Source of the DNA: Phycisphaerales bacterium UBA1926
Lineage (GTDB): Bacteria > Planctomycetota > Phycisphaerae > Phycisphaerales > UBA1924
Length of the DNA: 50,719 nucleotides
Reading direction: 5' to 3'
Assembly: GCA_002337215.1 (NCBI GenBank)
Contig: DDFO01000054.1
Location: forward strand, 153,504 to 204,222
Below are positions 49,947 through 50,719 of this stretch, piece by piece; within the stretch, counting starts at the first letter, position 1, and each line of letters opens with the position of its first letter. The notes beneath the pieces are model-generated. The model made no database searches, was not told the origin of the DNA, and was given only the letters and a program-made list of their open reading frames with translations. Made by a program: the position numbers and the translations under genes.

Positions 49947-50719
49947 GCCTCAACACAACCCAGTGGGACGCGATAGTCATCGGCGCGGGTCCGGCCGGTT
50001 CGCTCTCGGCCTACCTGCTCGCGAGCGAGGGTTTCCGTACGCTCCTAACCGACCGCGCCGAGTTTCCTCGACCCAAGCTGTGTGGGGGATGTCTCGCCCC
50101 GGCCGGTCAGCACGTGCTCCGCCGCGCAGGGCTCGTGTCGGCGAGTGATCTCGACGACGCGCCCGCGATCGACCGCCTCGATCTGCAGAGCGGGAACCAA
50201 CGCACGCGCCTCCGTGTGCCCGGCTACCGCGTTGTTGACCGGCGTGACTTTGACGCGAACCTTGTCGCCGCGGCACAGAAAGCGGGCACCGTCTTCCGGG
50301 GCCGAACCAGCGCGAGTCTCGAAGCGAGCGGCCTGGTCGGAATCCGTGACGACGCGGGAGACAGCGGGGGAGAGCTCGTTCGCACGCGAATTGTTGTGGT
50401 TGCAGATGGATTGAAGGGCACGTCGCTCGACACCGATCCGCGATTCTCGTGGATCATCAAAGAAAACAACCTGGTCGGCCTGGGCGCCATCGCTCACAAA
50501 CTCCCTACAGGATGCGCACCCGACGCGATCACCATGTTTCACGGCGTCCACGGCTATCTCGGAGTCGCGCCGCTCAGCAAGGGAAGAGCCGATATCGCCG
50601 CGGCGGTGAGTCCGGGCTGGCTCCGACAGAATCGGGCCGGGCCTCCACTCGTCTCGCTCGCCGGGTCGCTCGGCTTGGACCTCATGGCGGCCGATTGCGA
50701 GATAACCATGCCCGGCTCG
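49943..50719 (+). CDS. FAD-dependent oxidoreductase, geranylgeranyl reductase-like, 3' end outside window
   Basis: The gene opens with ATG at 49943 overlapping the methyltransferase stop and is cut at the window end after 259 codons. The visible part has the FAD-binding VIGAGPAGSLSAYLLASEG near residue 12 and the FPRPKLCGGCLAPAG segment typical of geranylgeranyl reductase-type and related monooxygenase flavoproteins, then VVADGLKGTSLD. It probably works with the methyltransferase on a lipid-like substrate. Confidence 0.85.
   Translation, partial: MSLNTTQWDAIVIGAGPAGSLSAYLLASEGFRTLLTDRAEFPRPKLCGGCLAPAGQHVLRRAGLVSASDLDDAPAIDRLDLQSGNQRTRLRVPGYRVVDRRDFDANLVAAAQKAGTVFRGRTSASLEASGLVGIRDDAGDSGGELVRTRIVVVADGLKGTSLDTDPRFSWIIKENNLVGLGAIAHKLPTGCAPDAITMFHGVHGYLGVAPLSKGRADIAAAVSPGWLRQNRAGPPLVSLAGSLGLDLMAADCEITMPGS

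Overview
The window looks like a piece of a GC-rich Planctomycetota chromosome, perhaps of the Phycisphaerae. The grounds are exported twin-arginine Gfo/Idh/MocA oxidoreductases paired with TIM-barrel isomerases, a formylglycine-generating-enzyme-like protein, an ApbE/DUF819 membrane protein, and the general codon style. The lineage is inferred from gene content, not from a phylogenetic marker. About half the window (1 to roughly 24.3 kb) is a prophage whose left end lies outside the window. The rest is ordinary chromosome.

Prophage, read right to left because nearly all of it is on the minus strand. The integration module (24.2-21.5 kb) holds a small ORF, a DUF2924 protein, a large serine recombinase and a small helix-turn-helix protein, all overlapping or closely spaced. 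Next comes a lower-GC two-gene cassette (21.3-18.5 kb): a QueC-like PP-loop enzyme with a regulatory C-terminal extension, and a small helical partner. Then a sigma-70-like factor (18.2-17.7 kb). The early/replication operon (17.6-8.7 kb) encodes a RecE-like nuclease, a Sak4-like ATPase, a DUF669 protein, a RusA resolvase, an SF2 helicase, a primase-polymerase/helicase and a ParB-methyltransferase. A repeat-rich non-coding block at 10.25-10.5 kb may be an origin or operator. A plus-strand mini-cassette (7.2-8.6 kb) carries a DUF6900 protein, a histone-H1-like HARE-HTH protein, a zinc-ribbon protein and a small unknown, with intrinsic terminators. The packaging/head operon (7.0-0 kb) holds small and large terminase, a gpW-like protein, portal, a fused protease-capsid protein and a DUF2190 decoration protein. 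Tail and lysis genes would lie left of the window.

The most interesting regulatory signal is a bipartite DNA motif found three times with identical spacing, always on the minus strand. It lies ahead of the gpW/portal/capsid genes, ahead of the recombination/replication operon and ahead of the integration operon. The prophage's own sigma-like factor sits directly next to one copy. I infer a phage-encoded sigma factor with its own promoter class.

The most interesting candidate system is the QueC-like cassette. Its PP-loop and four-cysteine zinc site look intact. Its partner can start at an internal Met-Gly codon pair, which would fit the recently reported QueC-type protein deazaguanylation in bacterial immunity. 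A second two-gene cassette, a dGTPase-like HD enzyme overlapping a CCA-adding-type nucleotidyltransferase, lies just outside the integration module at 24.4-26.8 kb. Both could be anti-phage cargo.

The chromosome from 27 kb on holds a tRNA-Asn(GUU) with its own promoter and terminator, two exported proteins (one esterase-like), a photolyase, an aminotransferase, a glycerate 2-kinase, a PilT ATPase, a FAD-dependent oxidoreductase, an oligopeptide-type ABC permease and ATPase, a glycosyltransferase, two proteins of unknown function, two isomerase/Gfo-Idh pairs, an FGE-like protein, the ApbE-DUF819 fusion, and a methyltransferase followed by a FAD oxidoreductase cut by the window edge. Several of these genes, and the dGTPase, have a TANNNT box ending exactly six bases before the ATG, which suggests leaderless transcripts.
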